Origin: Edaphovirga cremea
GTDB lineage: Bacteria; Pseudomonadota; Gammaproteobacteria; Enterobacterales; Enterobacteriaceae
Assembly: GCF_003332275.1 (NCBI RefSeq)
Contig: NZ_QOVA01000009.1
Coordinates: 124,001 to 188,000 of the forward strand
DNA: 64,000 nt
Direction of reading: 5' to 3'
Translations under genes and position numbers: made by a program
Part shown: positions 40,860-51,299 of the stretch, piece after piece
How the letters are laid out: the number at the start of each line of letters is the position of its first letter
Numbering within the stretch: the stretch's first letter is position 1
The notes under the pieces: generated by a model
The model's database searches: none
The model's input: the letters and a program-made list of their open reading frames with translations, nothing else
Told to the model about the DNA's origin: nothing

Positions 40860-41246
40860 TTAGTCTTCCAGCGTGGCCTGATAGCCGTCTGCATCCAGCA
40901 GGCTGTCCAGATCCGCCTCGTCAGAGGCTTTAATCTGGAATAACCAGCCCGCAGCGTAAGGTTCGCTGTTGACCAGTTCAGGTGAGCTCTCCAGCTCAGC
41001 GTTTACCGCAACAATTTCGCCGCTGATAGGTGCATAGATGTCGGAGGCCGCTTTTACCGACTCAGCGACGGCACAATCTTCACCGGCAGACACTTCACGA
41101 CCGACTTCAGGCAAATCGACAAACACCATATCTCCCAGCAGTTCTTGCGCATGCTCGGTAATGCCGACGCTGTAAATCCCATTGCCTTCTGCGCGAACCC
41201 ACTCGTGAGATGTCGCATATTTCAATTCTGTTGGTACATTGCTCAT
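40860..41246 (-). CDS. gcvH: Glycine cleavage system H protein
   Basis: 128 residues from the ATG at 41246; a GTG two codons earlier is less likely. Lipoyl carrier with the modified Lys65 in AESVKAASD. It shuttles the aminomethyl group between GcvP, GcvT and lipoamide dehydrogenase. Confidence 0.97.
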   Translation of the reverse strand: MSNVPTELKYATSHEWVRAEGNGIYSVGITEHAQELLGDMVFVDLPEVGREVSAGEDCAVAESVKAASDIYAPISGEIVAVNAELESSPELVNSEPYAAGWLFQIKASDEADLDSLLDADGYQATLED

Positions 41247-41283
41247 CGCCACCTTCTCCTCAGAAGATTTTATATCCGAATTC

Positions 41284-41322
41284 CTTCAAGCTGCTGGGAT
41301 GTTGGTTACCTCCCTGCAACTT
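41284..41322. repeat. Small intergenic palindrome between gcvT and gcvH
   Basis: TTCAAGCTGC…GGG faces CCCTGCAACTTGA, an imperfect inverted repeat followed by TTATTGGGTA. It resembles the outer arms of the larger palindrome at 26423-26529. Within an operon it could act on mRNA stability. Confidence 0.5.
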
Positions 41323-41343
41323 GACGTTTATTGGGTAAATAAA

Positions 41344-42441
41344 TTATTGCACCACCGGTTTCCCGGCACGGACAAAACCAGGTTTGGTAACCCGAACCGG
41401 CATTTCACGGTTACGGATTTGAACGATCGCCTGCTCACCAATACCGGCAGGCACTCGGGCCAGCGCGATGCTGAAACCCAACGTTGGGGAGAACGAACCG
41501 CTGGTGATCACCCCCTGATGGGTATTACCCGCTGCATCAGTAAAATGCACCGGCAGTTCATTACGTAATACGCCTTTTTCGGTCATGATCAAGCCGACCA
41601 ACTGTTCTGTACCCTGCTCACGCTGTTTTTCCAGCGCTTCACGGCCAATGAAATTACGGTCTTGTGGTTGCCAGGCGATGGTCCAGCCCATATTCGCTGC
41701 CAGCGGAGAGACCCCTTCATCCATTTCCTGACCATAGAGATTCATACCGGCCTCAAGGCGCAGCGTGTCGCGGGCACCCAGACCGGCAGGCTTGACGCCT
41801 GCCGCCAGCAGTTTCTTCCAGAAATCTTCCACCTGCTCTTTTGGCAACGCAATTTCGTAACCTGCCTCACCGGTATAACCCGTTGTGGCAATGAAGAACT
41901 CCCCCGTTTGCACACCAAAAAAGGGTTTCATGCCTTCAACTGCCTGCTTCTGCTCGGCAGTGAATAGCGACCCGGCTTTCTGTTTGGCATTGGGGCCTTG
42001 CACGGCAACCAAGGCCAGATCGTCGCGCACGGTAATATCAATCAGGAAAGGTTCGGCATGTGCAGTAATCCAGGCCAGATCTTTTTCACGCGTAGAGGAA
42101 TTCACCACCAAACGGAAGTAATCTTCTGTCAGGAAATAAACAATGAGATCGTCAATAACCCCACCGGATGCATTCAGCATTCCGCTGTACAGCGCTTTGC
42201 CTGGTTGGGTCAATTTGGCAACGTCGTTTGCCAGTAGGTAACGGAGGAATTCACGGGTACGCGAACCGCGCAAATCGACAATGGTCATGTGCGACACATC
42301 AAACATGCCAGCATCCTGACGCACGATATGGTGCTCATCGATCTGGGAGCCATAATGCAGCGGCATCATCCAGCCATGGAAATCTACCATGCGTGCACCA
42401 CACGCCACATGTTGGTCGTACAGCGGGGTCTGCTTTGCCAT
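41344..42441 (-). CDS. gcvT: Aminomethyltransferase, T protein
   Basis: 365 residues from the ATG at 42441. It moves the one-carbon unit from GcvH to tetrahydrofolate. Signature segments are [33 protein letters not shown] and [21 protein letters not shown]. First gene of gcvTHP. Confidence 0.97.
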   Translation of the reverse strand: MAKQTPLYDQHVACGARMVDFHGWMMPLHYGSQIDEHHIVRQDAGMFDVSHMTIVDLRGSRTREFLRYLLANDVAKLTQPGKALYSGMLNASGGVIDDLIVYFLTEDYFRLVVNSSTREKDLAWITAHAEPFLIDITVRDDLALVAVQGPNAKQKAGSLFTAEQKQAVEGMKPFFGVQTGEFFIATTGYTGEAGYEIALPKEQVEDFWKKLLAAGVKPAGLGARDTLRLEAGMNLYGQEMDEGVSPLAANMGWTIAWQPQDRNFIGREALEKQREQGTEQLVGLIMTEKGVLRNELPVHFTDAAGNTHQGVITSGSFSPTLGFSIALARVPAGIGEQAIVQIRNREMPVRVTKPGFVRAGKPVVQ

Positions 42442-42797
42442 CTTTTCCCTCTTCATCAATTCTGAATACAGGGTGCTGTAGCGCGAGAGTGTTCAGTTTC
42501 ATCGCGTGGGGCACGCTGACTTTCTCAACAGAACGTTGCATCAAAACGTTGCATCAAACCGATTGGAAACGGCAGCAAACCAGTTGGAAATAGCCGTAAA
42601 TCAGGGCGACGCAAACGATAGCTTATGACTGAACGTTATCACTGAATTCCTTCGTTAACCATAAGTTAAAATATCAGGTCAATGTCGGGGAAGCAGCGAG
42701 TCAGAAAATGATTATGCAGAATTTTCCACTGACAAAACCGGGTCTGTGGCGCAAAATCAGCAAAGGCAGGGGCAATTATTTGATGTTATATAACGGA
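42442..42797. promoter_or_regulatory. gcv promoter and leader region
   Basis: Holds a PurR-like half box ACGCAAACGATAGC at 42609-42622, in keeping with PurR control of gcv in E. coli. A perfect tandem repeat of a 13-mer (AACGTTGCATCAA) at 42532-42544 and 42545-42557 lies in what should be the leader. GcvA and Lrp sites cannot be assigned by eye. Confidence 0.5.
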
Positions 42798-42841
42798 AAG
42801 GCCGAATTTTATACCATAAGGGATTTATGGAATTCGGCCTT
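42798..42841 (-). terminator. Hairpin after ubiI
   Basis: AAGGCCGAATT and AATTCGGCCTT form 11-bp arms around a nested CCATAA/TTATGG stem. It lies 60 bases downstream of the ubiI stop. The T-run is poor, so it may stabilise the transcript end instead. Confidence 0.55.
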
Positions 42842-42900
42842 GGATTAGAAAATATAATGCAAAAAACAGGCTGAAATTAGATTATTTCAATCGAAGCCGA

Positions 42901-44103
42901 CTAACTGAGCCATTCTGGCAAATCGTTCAAACCCATCGCCTGGCGCACCAACGTCGGTTTTACGCCGGGCAGGTTATCCGCCAGCGTTAGCCCTATATCA
43001 CGCAGCAGCTTTTTCGCTGGATTGTTCCCCTCGAACAGATCGCGAAAGCCCTGCATTCCGGCCAGCATAACTGCGGCACCGTGTTTACGGCGGCGCTCAT
43101 AGCGGCGCAAGTAGAGATATTGACCAATATCTTTGCCTTGCCGCTGTAACCTCTTCAATTCTGACGCCAATTCAGCAGCATCCATAAACCCAAGATTTAC
43201 CCCCTGACCCGCCAGCGGATGCACGGTATGCGCGGCGTCACCTACCAACACCAGGCGCTGGGCGGCAAAACTGCGCGCATAGCGACCTACCAGTGGGAAA
43301 GTCTGCCTGTGGCTCTCGACTTCGCATACGCCCAATCGCAGATCAAACGCCATCGCCAGCGCTTTATTGAAATCGTCGTTGCCCAGCCCAGCCAGACGCT
43401 GTGCCTCATCGGGCGGTAAAGACCACACTATCGAGCTGAGGTGCGGATCGCTGAACGGCAGGAAAGCGAGAATGCCATCGCCGTGAAAAACCTGACGAGC
43501 AACAGAATCATGGGGTTTTTCCGTTCGTATGGTCGCCACCAGCGCAGAGTGGCCGTAGTCCCAGAAGGTCAACGGAATATCGGCGTGCTGACGCAGCCAA
43601 GACTGCGCGCCATCAGCACCGACCATCAGACGGGCGGTCAGCATGCGTCCATCCTCCAGCGTAACAAACGCTTCATTCTCACCCCAGGCCACATCTTTCA
43701 GGGTCACCGGTGCCATCAATGTGATGTCAGGAAGTTGACTGGCACGCTGCCATAGCGCCTGCTGAATAACTTTGTTTTCAATGATGTGGCCGAGATGACT
43801 GAACCCGTACTCATCGGCGCGAAAGGCGATTTTACCGAAGCTGTCGCGATCCCACACTTCCATTCCCTGATACGCACTCGCGCGGCGGGCGAGAATATCG
43901 TCCCACACGCCGATGTGCTGCAGCAGTCGCTCACTCGCTGCATTAATCGCGGAAACGCGTAATTCAGGGCATTCACCCAGCGCAGAGGCATCGGGCTCCT
44001 GGTGTTCAAGCACGGCAATGCGCAAGCCCATCCCCTGTAAACTACAGGCCAGCGCAAGACCGACCATACCACCACCGGCAATAACCACATCAAATGATTG
44101 CAT
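42901..44103 (-). CDS. ubiI: Ubiquinone C5-hydroxylase UbiI
   Basis: 400 residues, same length as E. coli UbiI (VisC). Flavoprotein monooxygenase of aerobic ubiquinone synthesis. FAD motif GGGMVGLALA (residues 10-19), GADGAQSWLR near 160 and VGDAAHTVHPLAGQGVNLGF near 285. Follows ubiH by 44 bases. Confidence 0.97.
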   Translation of the reverse strand: MQSFDVVIAGGGMVGLALACSLQGMGLRIAVLEHQEPDASALGECPELRVSAINAASERLLQHIGVWDDILARRASAYQGMEVWDRDSFGKIAFRADEYGFSHLGHIIENKVIQQALWQRASQLPDITLMAPVTLKDVAWGENEAFVTLEDGRMLTARLMVGADGAQSWLRQHADIPLTFWDYGHSALVATIRTEKPHDSVARQVFHGDGILAFLPFSDPHLSSIVWSLPPDEAQRLAGLGNDDFNKALAMAFDLRLGVCEVESHRQTFPLVGRYARSFAAQRLVLVGDAAHTVHPLAGQGVNLGFMDAAELASELKRLQRQGKDIGQYLYLRRYERRRKHGAAVMLAGMQGFRDLFEGNNPAKKLLRDIGLTLADNLPGVKPTLVRQAMGLNDLPEWLS

Positions 44104-44147
44104 ATTCTGCTCTGTTTCCTGTCAGTTGAGGAGGATGATAGCAACGA

Positions 44148-45326
44148 TTAACGTTCTACCCACCCCAAGGTGCGGCGCGCAAAGGCATCGCGCAGCGCCG
44201 GGTTCATTTCCATCGCCATCAGACCCAGGTTACGCCCCACCATCAACGGGCCGTAACGGTTGGCAAACAGATGAATCAGACCATCCGTAACGCCCACGGT
44301 TGCCTTTTGATCCGGCAGGCGACGGCGCTGATAGTCGCTTAGCACGCGGTATGAGCCAGGATCCTGATGATTTTTCACTGCCTCGGCCAGCGTTTCAGCC
44401 AGCGTCATGACATCTCTCAATCCCAGATTGAATCCTTGCCCGGCGATTGGATGCAGCGTCTGCGCCGCATTGCCAACCAGTGCCAGGCGATGGCTGATAT
44501 GGCTGTTTGCCGTACGCAATTGTAACGGATAACTGATGCGACGACCGGTTTTCAGGAGCCGCCCAAGTCGCCAGCCGAATGCCAGCTGCAATGCCCGCAG
44601 GAATTCTTCTTCGCTCCAGCCATCGACTTTCTGCTGATCCTCGCGCGCATGACACCACACCAGAGAACTGCGCCCCCCAGACATTGGCAGCAAGGCCAAA
44701 GGACCATGGCGGGTGAAACGTTCGAAAGCACGACCATTGGGGAGTTCTGACGTGGTGATGTTGGCGATGACCGCGATTTGCGCGTAATCCTGTTGCTGCG
44801 ACTGGATATTGCAGGCCTGAGCCAAGGCAGATTGCGAGCCATCGGCAGCCACCAGCAACTGCGCCGTCAGGGTCTGCCCATTATCCAGAACCACGCTGGC
44901 GCTGTCTTTTTGCCGGATAACATCCGTTACCTTGGCCGGACAATGCAACCTCACGCCCGGCGCTTTTTTCAACAGGGCAAACAGTCGCTTTCCGGTTTCA
45001 TGCAGCTCCACTACGTTGCCCAAGGCATCGACGTGATAATCCTGCGCATCCAGATTGACGAATCCGGCATGGCCGGAGTCGCTGACGTGTACGTGGGTGA
45101 TCGGCGTCGCACAGCTTTGTAACGCCTTCCAGATACCGATGCGCGCCAGTTGCTGGCAGGTGCCCTGCGCCAGCGCGATCGCCCGGGCGTCAAACCCCGG
45201 ATGCTGCTGGTTGTCCGGCAATGACGCTTCGATCAGGTCAACCCCAATCCGCCCGGCCGTTAACGTGGAAATCGCCAGCGCCAACGTCGCACCGGCCATG
45301 CCGCCACCAACAATAATTACATTCAT
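44148..45326 (-). CDS. ubiH: Ubiquinone C6-hydroxylase UbiH
   Basis: 392 residues. A paralogue of UbiI, with FAD motif GGGMAGATLALA (residues 7-18), AADGSQSALAQ and LVGNAAQTLHPIAGQGFNLGLRD. It acts at ring position 6 of the ubiquinone precursor. Starts 4 bases after the pepP stop. Confidence 0.97.
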   Translation of the reverse strand: MNVIIVGGGMAGATLALAISTLTAGRIGVDLIEASLPDNQQHPGFDARAIALAQGTCQQLARIGIWKALQSCATPITHVHVSDSGHAGFVNLDAQDYHVDALGNVVELHETGKRLFALLKKAPGVRLHCPAKVTDVIRQKDSASVVLDNGQTLTAQLLVAADGSQSALAQACNIQSQQQDYAQIAVIANITTSELPNGRAFERFTRHGPLALLPMSGGRSSLVWCHAREDQQKVDGWSEEEFLRALQLAFGWRLGRLLKTGRRISYPLQLRTANSHISHRLALVGNAAQTLHPIAGQGFNLGLRDVMTLAETLAEAVKNHQDPGSYRVLSDYQRRRLPDQKATVGVTDGLIHLFANRYGPLMVGRNLGLMAMEMNPALRDAFARRTLGWVER

Positions 45327-45330
45327 AGGA

Positions 45331-46644
45331 TTACCGTGCCGCCGCCATCAGGGCTTCAATTTCATCCGCCTCTTTGACCACGCCAGAAGTGAGGATCTCT
45401 ATTCCATCTTCGGTGATCAAAATATCGTCTTCAATGCGGATACCAATCCCGCGGTATTCTTCAGGTACATCCGCGTCCGGCGCAATATACAGGCCCGGCT
45501 CAACGGTCAATACCATGCCAGGCTCCAGCGTGCGGCCACGATCTGGCGAACCATAATCGCCTACGTCATGGACATCCAGCCCCAACCAATGTGAGAGACT
45601 GTGCATAAAGAACTGACGATGCTTTTGTCCGGCATACAACTCATCGACATCACCTTGCATTACACCCAGTTCCACCAGCCCGGTAATCATCACCCGTACA
45701 GCGGCTTCGGTCGCGTCACGGATACTGCGACCCGGTTTAAAGACTTCCAGCGCTTTGTATTCCGAGGCCAGCACAATGTCGTAAATCGCCCGCTGCGCGG
45801 GGGAAAACTTGCCGCTGACGGGGAACGTGCGGGTGATGTCGCCTGCATAGCCTTTGTATTCACAACCTGCATCGATCAACACCAGATCACCATCACGCAA
45901 CTCACACTCATTTTCGGTGTAATGCAAAATGCAGCCATTTTCACCGCTCCCTACAATGGTGTTGTAGGAGGGATAGCGCGCGCCATGTCGGGTAAACTCA
46001 TGAAGAATTTCACCTTCGAGATGATATTCAAACATCCCTGGCCGGCATTTCTCCATCGCCCTGGTATGGGCCAACGCGCTGATTTCGCCTGCACGACGCA
46101 TAACGGCTATTTCTTCCGCCGACTTGAACATCCGCATATCATGCAGCCATGGACGCCAGTCGGTCAAAGTCGCGGGCGCACGAAGGCTCTGTCGTGACCC
46201 GTTGCGCAGCTTCTCCAGTGCACCGAAGACAATTTTATCGGCATACTCGTAGTTGCCCTGCGCGTGATATACCACGTCCAGTCCGTTCAACAGCAAGTGC
46301 AGTTGATCGTTGATTTCACCAAATGGCAGCGCACGATCAACATTCAATTTGGCAGGTGCTGCATCCTGACCCAGGCGGCGGCCAAACCAGATTTCTGCCG
46401 TCAAATCCCGCACGCGGTTAAACAATACGCTGTGATTATGGGTGGCATCACTCTTAATCAGAATAAGTACAGCTTCCGGCTCATTGAAACCGGTCAGATA
46501 CCAGAAATCGCTGTTCTGGCGATAAGGGTACTCGCTGTCAGCACTGCGCGTCGCCTCCGGTGCAGCAAATATAATCGCCGCACTGGCCGGAGCCATTTTC
46601 GCCAACAATGCCTGACGGCGATTCTGAAATTCTTGCTGAGTCAT
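45331..46644 (-). CDS. pepP: Xaa-Pro aminopeptidase
   Basis: 437 residues from the ATG at 46644 (MTQQEFQNRRQALLAKM); a 40-codon upstream extension overlaps ygfB and is rejected. Pita-bread metallopeptidase with dimanganese ligands in DAGCEYKGYAGDITRTFP, HSLSHWLGLDVHD, TVEPG and RIEDD. It removes residues before proline. Confidence 0.97.
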   Translation of the reverse strand: MTQQEFQNRRQALLAKMAPASAAIIFAAPEATRSADSEYPYRQNSDFWYLTGFNEPEAVLILIKSDATHNHSVLFNRVRDLTAEIWFGRRLGQDAAPAKLNVDRALPFGEINDQLHLLLNGLDVVYHAQGNYEYADKIVFGALEKLRNGSRQSLRAPATLTDWRPWLHDMRMFKSAEEIAVMRRAGEISALAHTRAMEKCRPGMFEYHLEGEILHEFTRHGARYPSYNTIVGSGENGCILHYTENECELRDGDLVLIDAGCEYKGYAGDITRTFPVSGKFSPAQRAIYDIVLASEYKALEVFKPGRSIRDATEAAVRVMITGLVELGVMQGDVDELYAGQKHRQFFMHSLSHWLGLDVHDVGDYGSPDRGRTLEPGMVLTVEPGLYIAPDADVPEEYRGIGIRIEDDILITEDGIEILTSGVVKEADEIEALMAAAR

Positions 46645-46669
46645 CACCTTCTCCTGGATCCTGATTGCA

Positions 46670-47245
46670 TCAATGCAGCGTCGGCTTGCGCACTTCCGGG
46701 GCCGTTGGTTTTTGCCGGGTAAATTCGGTATGGCACAGAATAGCCGCGACGCGAACGTATTCAATGACTTCTTCCAAAGATTGTGCGAGCTCTTCCTGAT
46801 CTTCTTCTTCGTCGTAACCTAATTGTGCGATGTTACGCAAATCATCGATCGCTTCCCCGGCTTCATCTTTCACCTTCGACAAATTGGGTTGCATCATTCC
46901 CAGCCCCAACAGGAAGTGATTGACCCAGCCTGAAAGTGCATCGGCACGTTCAAATACGCTGGTATCATCGTCCGGCAGCAGCAAGCGGAATTCAAAATCC
47001 TCGTCTTCCAGCGATCCAAACGTAACTTCATGTAACTGACCCAAAGGCTGGCTAAGGGTTTGCGAAAAGGCCAGCCCCTCATTTGTCAGGTCGTGCACCA
47101 GCGTCAGCCAACTGCCGTCTTTATTGCCGCCACAGAGCAGACCGCTGATTAATCCATGCATCTCCGCAGCCGTTAAGGCGACAGACTGCTGCTTGAGAAC
47201 TTGATTCACTGAATCATAGGTAGGAAAGGTATTCTGTATAGACAT
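46670..47245 (-). CDS. ygfB: UPF0149 family protein YgfB
   Basis: 191 residues from the ATG at 47245. Conserved helical family ([41 protein letters not shown]). Function poorly defined. First gene of ygfB–pepP–ubiH–ubiI, divergent from zapA. Confidence 0.95.
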   Translation of the reverse strand: MSIQNTFPTYDSVNQVLKQQSVALTAAEMHGLISGLLCGGNKDGSWLTLVHDLTNEGLAFSQTLSQPLGQLHEVTFGSLEDEDFEFRLLLPDDDTSVFERADALSGWVNHFLLGLGMMQPNLSKVKDEAGEAIDDLRNIAQLGYDEEEDQEELAQSLEEVIEYVRVAAILCHTEFTRQKPTAPEVRKPTLH

Positions 47246-47506
47246 GCGCATTCGTCATCGTTGGCAGGATAAGTTCGTGTTATGCTACCACCAAGGTCAG
47301 TCGCTATACCAGATAAGCGAACACCCCGTTAACGGTTGATATCGATCGCTGGCGCAGTAGATTACAGACTGTACTGTCGAGCATCATCCTGATTTAAAGG
47401 GGTTGTATCTTGGTATTGAGGTATATATAGTGGCGCCCGTTTCCGGAACCCAGAGCCTCAGGCCAGGGTTCGCAGAACTGGCGCGAAAATTAGGCAGGAA
47501 GGTGGC
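47246..47506. promoter_or_regulatory. Divergent ygfB–zapA promoter region
   Basis: 261 bases between two start codons. AT-rich near 47400-47430 (TTGGTATTGAGGTATATATAG). Both promoters should lie here. The zapA ribosome site AGGAAGGTGG precedes its ATG. Confidence 0.45.
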
Positions 47507-47836
47507 ATGTCTGCACAACCGGTAGATATTCAAATTTTTGGCCGCTCGTTAAGAGTCAATTGCCCGCCAGAGCAACAAGATGCGTTGAACATGGCAGCAG
47601 AGGATCTTAATCAGCGGTTGCAAGATCTTAAAGTTCGCACTAGAGTCACAAATACAGAACAACTCGTTTTCATCGCTGCTTTAAATGTTTGTCACGAACT
47701 GGCACAAGAACGCTTGAAAACTCGTGATTATGCAGCCAATATGGAACAACGCATACGGATGTTGCAACAGACCATAGAACAAGCGTTGCTTGAACAAGGT
47801 CGCATTTCTGAACGTCAGGATGCACAATTCGAATAA
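47507..47836 (+). CDS. zapA: Cell division protein ZapA
   Basis: 109 residues, same length as E. coli ZapA. N-terminal beta-rich FtsZ-binding head ([15 protein letters not shown]) and C-terminal coiled coil (about 60-105). Promotes FtsZ ring bundling. Directly upstream of the 6S RNA gene. Confidence 0.97.
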   Translation: MSAQPVDIQIFGRSLRVNCPPEQQDALNMAAEDLNQRLQDLKVRTRVTNTEQLVFIAALNVCHELAQERLKTRDYAANMEQRIRMLQQTIEQALLEQGRISERQDAQFE

Positions 47837-47876
47837 CTTAAGTTGTTGGTAGTGTAGTATCGACAATGAGTAAAAA

Positions 47877-48061
47877 ATTTCTCTGAGGTGTTCGTCAGCG
47901 GGCCAGTCCCCTGAGCCGATATTTCATACCACAAGAATGTGGTGATCCGTAACCGGTGAGCATGCTCGGTCCGTCCGAGAAGCCTTAAAGTTGCGACACT
48001 ACGTTCACCTTGAACCAAGGGTTCAAGGGTTACAGCCTGCGGCGGCATCTCGGAGATTCCC
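47877..48061 (+). ncRNA. ssrS: 6S RNA
   Basis: 185 bases beginning ATTTCTCTGAG and ending CTCGGAGATTCCC, nearly identical to E. coli 6S. The central open bubble mimics an open promoter and binds sigma-70 RNA polymerase in stationary phase. Lies between zapA and fau as in E. coli. Confidence 0.97.
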
Positions 48062-48124
48062 TACTTTTTCTGATACCCTTCTTTAATCAAGGAGTCAGGT
48101 ATCAGCCCGGTACTCCCGTATCGT

Positions 48125-48730
48125 ATGTCAAAAAATAGTTCCTTCCCTGAAATCGCGCTGTTAAGACAGCATCTCCGCACTGAAGTCCGTTCATTGCGTC
48201 GCGCACTCACGCCCGATCAACAATTGTTTGCCGCACATCAGGTTGCACGGCGTGTCGCTAAGCATCCCCGCATCCAGAGCGCCCATTCCGTGGCGGCTTT
48301 TCTCTCCTTTGATGGCGAGTTACCCACGCGTCCGGTGATTGAACAGCTCTGGCGCGACGGTAAACGGGTTGTTTTGCCGATATTGCATCCCTTTTCAGCG
48401 GGTCATTTACTGTTTCTCGATTATCAGCCCAGCACGACACTGAAAACCAATCGCCTGAAGATTCTTGAACCGACTCTCGATGTAAGACACATTCTGCCCA
48501 TCAATCAGTTGGATATCATTCTGACGCCCCTGGTCGCCTTCGACAGCACAGGGCAACGTTTGGGTATGGGCGGTGGTTTTTATGACCGCACGTTGCAGCA
48601 TTGGCAGGAGCGCGGCCCCTATCCGATTGGATTGGCGCATGACGTTCAGCAAGTGGAGTGTATTCCGGCGCAGGAGTGGGATGTGTCGTTACCGGAGATC
48701 ATTACACCGGAACGAACGTGGGTGTGGTGA
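48125..48730 (+). CDS. fau: 5-formyltetrahydrofolate cyclo-ligase
   Basis: 201 residues. Turns 5-formyl-THF to 5,10-methenyl-THF with ATP. The signature near the C terminus is GQRLGMGGGFYDRTL; an N-terminal RTEVRSLRRAL matches the folate ligase family. Probably co-transcribed with ssrS. Confidence 0.95.
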   Translation: MSKNSSFPEIALLRQHLRTEVRSLRRALTPDQQLFAAHQVARRVAKHPRIQSAHSVAAFLSFDGELPTRPVIEQLWRDGKRVVLPILHPFSAGHLLFLDYQPSTTLKTNRLKILEPTLDVRHILPINQLDIILTPLVAFDSTGQRLGMGGGFYDRTLQHWQERGPYPIGLAHDVQQVECIPAQEWDVSLPEIITPERTWVW

Positions 48731-48775
48731 TCATCCGAACGCAGACGAGATATTTTTATTAACGGCTGGCACAAG

Positions 48776-48802
48776 AAAAACGGGCACCGAAATGCCCGTT
48801 TT
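48776..48802. terminator. Terminator between fau and serA
   Basis: AAAACGGGCA and TGCCCGTTTT form a 10-bp stem around CCGAAA, with A and T runs on both sides. It can serve both convergent genes. Confidence 0.85.
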
Positions 48803-48825
48803 CATTTGGGATAGTCAACGCACAC

Positions 48826-50064
48826 TCAGTATAAGAGACGCGCGCGGATCGTCCCTGGGATCTTCTTCATCAACTGCAACGCGGTTTCCGTCATTGCATT
48901 GTCAGTCTCGACATCAATAACCACATAACCAATTTTCGCGCTGGTTTGCAGGTACTGGGCCGCGATGTTAATGCCCTGCTCAGCAAAAATCTGGTTAATG
49001 CTGGTCAGAATGCCAGGACGATTTTCATGGATGTGCAGCAGACGACTGGTGTTCTCACCATGTGCTGGCAACGAGACTTCCGGGAAGTTAACAGCAGACA
49101 GCGTTGAGCCATTGTCAGAATACTTCGCCAGTTTACCCGCCACTTCAGCACCAATGTTTTCTTGTGCTTCCTGAGTTGAACCGCCGATATGCGGCGTCAG
49201 GAGCACGTTGTCGAATTCACACAGTGGGGAATTGAACGGATCGCTGTTGGTGGCTGGTTCATCGGGGAATACGTCAATCGCCGCACCCGACAGATGGTCG
49301 CTGGCCAACGCATTGCACAGCGCAGGAATATCGACCACGGTTCCGCGCGAGGCGTTGATCAGGAATGCACCCGGCTTCATCAGTGTCAGTTCATCTTCAC
49401 CGATCATGTTCTGCGTGGAGCGCGTTTCTGGCACGTGCAGCGTCACGACATCACTCATGTTCAGCAATTCGGACATATGCCTAACCTGGGTTGCATTGCC
49501 GAGCGGCAGTTTATTCTCGATATCATAGAAATAAACATGCATGCCCAGCCCTTCAGCCAGAATCCCCAATTGCATACCGATGTGGCCGTAGCCAATGATG
49601 CCAAGACGTTTACCGCGCGCTTCGTAAGAACCCACCGCCAGTTTGTGCCATACACCGCGATGCGCTTTGGCGTTGGCTGACGGGATACCGCGCATCATCA
49701 ACAACATTTCCCCCAGCACCATTTCGGCGACTGAGCGGGTGTTGGAGAACGGTGCATTGAACACCGGAACGCCACGTTTGGTTGCAGCGTCAAGATCAAC
49801 CTGGTTGGTGCCGATACAGAAACACCCTACCGCGACTAATTTTTCTGCGGCAGCAAAAACTTCTTCGGTCAAATTGGTACGCGATCGGATACCGACGAAA
49901 TGCGCATCACGGATAGATGCTTTCAGTGATTCGGTGTCTAACGCACCCTTGTGATATTCAATATTGCTATATCCGGCAGCACGCAGATTATCAACCGTGC
50001 TTTGGTGAACCCCTTCCACTAACAGAAACTTAATTCTGTCTTTCTCCAGTGATACTTTTGACAT
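48826..50064 (-). CDS. serA: D-3-phosphoglycerate dehydrogenase
   Basis: 412 residues. First step of serine synthesis. NAD motif GYGHIGMQLG near 160, catalytic His in TPHIGGSTQEAQ near 292, and a C-terminal ACT domain (ENRPGILTSINQIFAEQGIN) that binds serine for feedback inhibition. Ends in RARLLY like the E. coli enzyme. Confidence 0.98.
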   Translation of the reverse strand: MSKVSLEKDRIKFLLVEGVHQSTVDNLRAAGYSNIEYHKGALDTESLKASIRDAHFVGIRSRTNLTEEVFAAAEKLVAVGCFCIGTNQVDLDAATKRGVPVFNAPFSNTRSVAEMVLGEMLLMMRGIPSANAKAHRGVWHKLAVGSYEARGKRLGIIGYGHIGMQLGILAEGLGMHVYFYDIENKLPLGNATQVRHMSELLNMSDVVTLHVPETRSTQNMIGEDELTLMKPGAFLINASRGTVVDIPALCNALASDHLSGAAIDVFPDEPATNSDPFNSPLCEFDNVLLTPHIGGSTQEAQENIGAEVAGKLAKYSDNGSTLSAVNFPEVSLPAHGENTSRLLHIHENRPGILTSINQIFAEQGINIAAQYLQTSAKIGYVVIDVETDNAMTETALQLMKKIPGTIRARLLY

Positions 50065-50441
50065 GTCCCCGACCCTATTTTCAGACTTCAGAAGCGGCTG
50101 TTACACAACAGCTCATAGCCAACATAACAAAAATATGAAAGTCGGCAATACAAACGATTGCCTAGCCACCAGCAGAAGGCTCAGCGATGGCAACATATTC
50201 TGGCGAATAATCCTGCCGTAAAGAATTCAGGCAGCATCTTAGAGGAGAGAAGCTGGCAAATGTGACATATGTCACTAAATTTGGCCTCTAAAATAAAAGA
50301 TGTTTTAGGACGAAAATTATCACAGACATAAGTTTGTACTATGACCGCGATCGCATCACAGACAAATAACAATTCAAGCGCCACAGAACCCACGGCGTGT
50401 AACAACCGCCGTAGATCCCGTCCTCAAGGCAGATCACCTGC
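50065..50441. promoter_or_regulatory. serA promoter region
   Basis: 377 non-coding bases between rpiA and serA. AT-rich tracts suit the Lrp control known for serA. No gene of its own seen; the CRP-like site below is the clearest element. Confidence 0.5.
50261..50276. promoter_or_regulatory. CRP-like site upstream of serA
   Basis: TGTGACATATGTCACT, with a perfect 14-base palindrome GTGACATATGTCAC, flanked by AAA and AAATTT. It fits the CRP consensus TGTGA-N6-TCACA at nine of ten positions. About 200 bases before the serA start. An FNR-type or other dimeric regulator is possible. Confidence 0.5.
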
Positions 50442-51104
50442 TTATTTAAGCTCGATCGTTTTCACGCCGTCAGCCGTTCCGACCAACGCAACATCGGCTC
50501 CACGGTTGGCAAACAGGCCCACAGTCACCACACCAGCAATGCCATTGATCTTATTTTCCAACGCGACAGCATCGAGAATGGTCAGGTTGTGCACATCAAG
50601 AATGACGTTTCCGTTATCCGTTACCACACCCTGACGATACTCTGGCAGACCACCCAGTTTAACCAATTCACGGGCTACGTAGGAACGAGCCATAGGAATG
50701 ACTTCGACAGGCAGCGGGAATTTACCCAGAACGTCAACCTGCTTGGAGGCATCAACAATACAGATGAATTTACGGGCAATCGCCGCAATGATCTTTTCAC
50801 GCGTCAGGGCAGCACCACCGCCTTTGATCATCTGCATATGTTCGTTGATTTCATCTGCACCATCGACATAGATGTCCAGAACATCAACCTCATTGCTGTC
50901 GAACACATGGATACCGAGGCTCTTCAGCTTGGCCGTTGAGGCATCAGAACTGGATACTGCGCCCTCAATCTGATCTTTCATCGACCCGAGTGCGTCAATG
51001 AAATGGGCCGCTGTCGATCCAGTGCCAACACCCACGATGGTTCCCGGTTTCACATATTTCAATGCTTCCCAGCCCACCGCTTTTTTCAGTTCTTCCTGCG
51101 TCAT
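50442..51104 (-). CDS. rpiA: Ribose-5-phosphate isomerase A
   Basis: 220 residues. Interconverts ribose-5-P and ribulose-5-P. Conserved [10 protein letters not shown] (phosphate binding), YVDGADEI with the catalytic Asp pair near 81-84, [12 protein letters not shown] and VTDNGN. Usual place next to serA. Confidence 0.98.
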   Translation of the reverse strand: MTQEELKKAVGWEALKYVKPGTIVGVGTGSTAAHFIDALGSMKDQIEGAVSSSDASTAKLKSLGIHVFDSNEVDVLDIYVDGADEINEHMQMIKGGGAALTREKIIAAIARKFICIVDASKQVDVLGKFPLPVEVIPMARSYVARELVKLGGLPEYRQGVVTDNGNVILDVHNLTILDAVALENKINGIAGVVTVGLFANRGADVALVGTADGVKTIELK

Positions 51105-51299
51105 GATAAGTTCACTGCCCTTGCTACGAAAACGTGTGCGTATTATAGAGCAAGGGTCGATGAAATTGCGCGTTAACCACCGTTAAGGATCACACTTATT
51201 GATGTAGCCGTGATTTATCAGGACGGAATTTAGCCACCTAAATAAGTCAAAATTGTGGCATAGTATTTTTATTCATAAAATTCAGGGGATATGGCTCCG

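Noticed and set aside
42442-42797. Glycine riboswitch upstream of gcvT
   Set aside because: The leader lacks the tandem aptamer layout as far as I can see, and enterobacterial gcv operons use GcvA, GcvR, Lrp and PurR instead.
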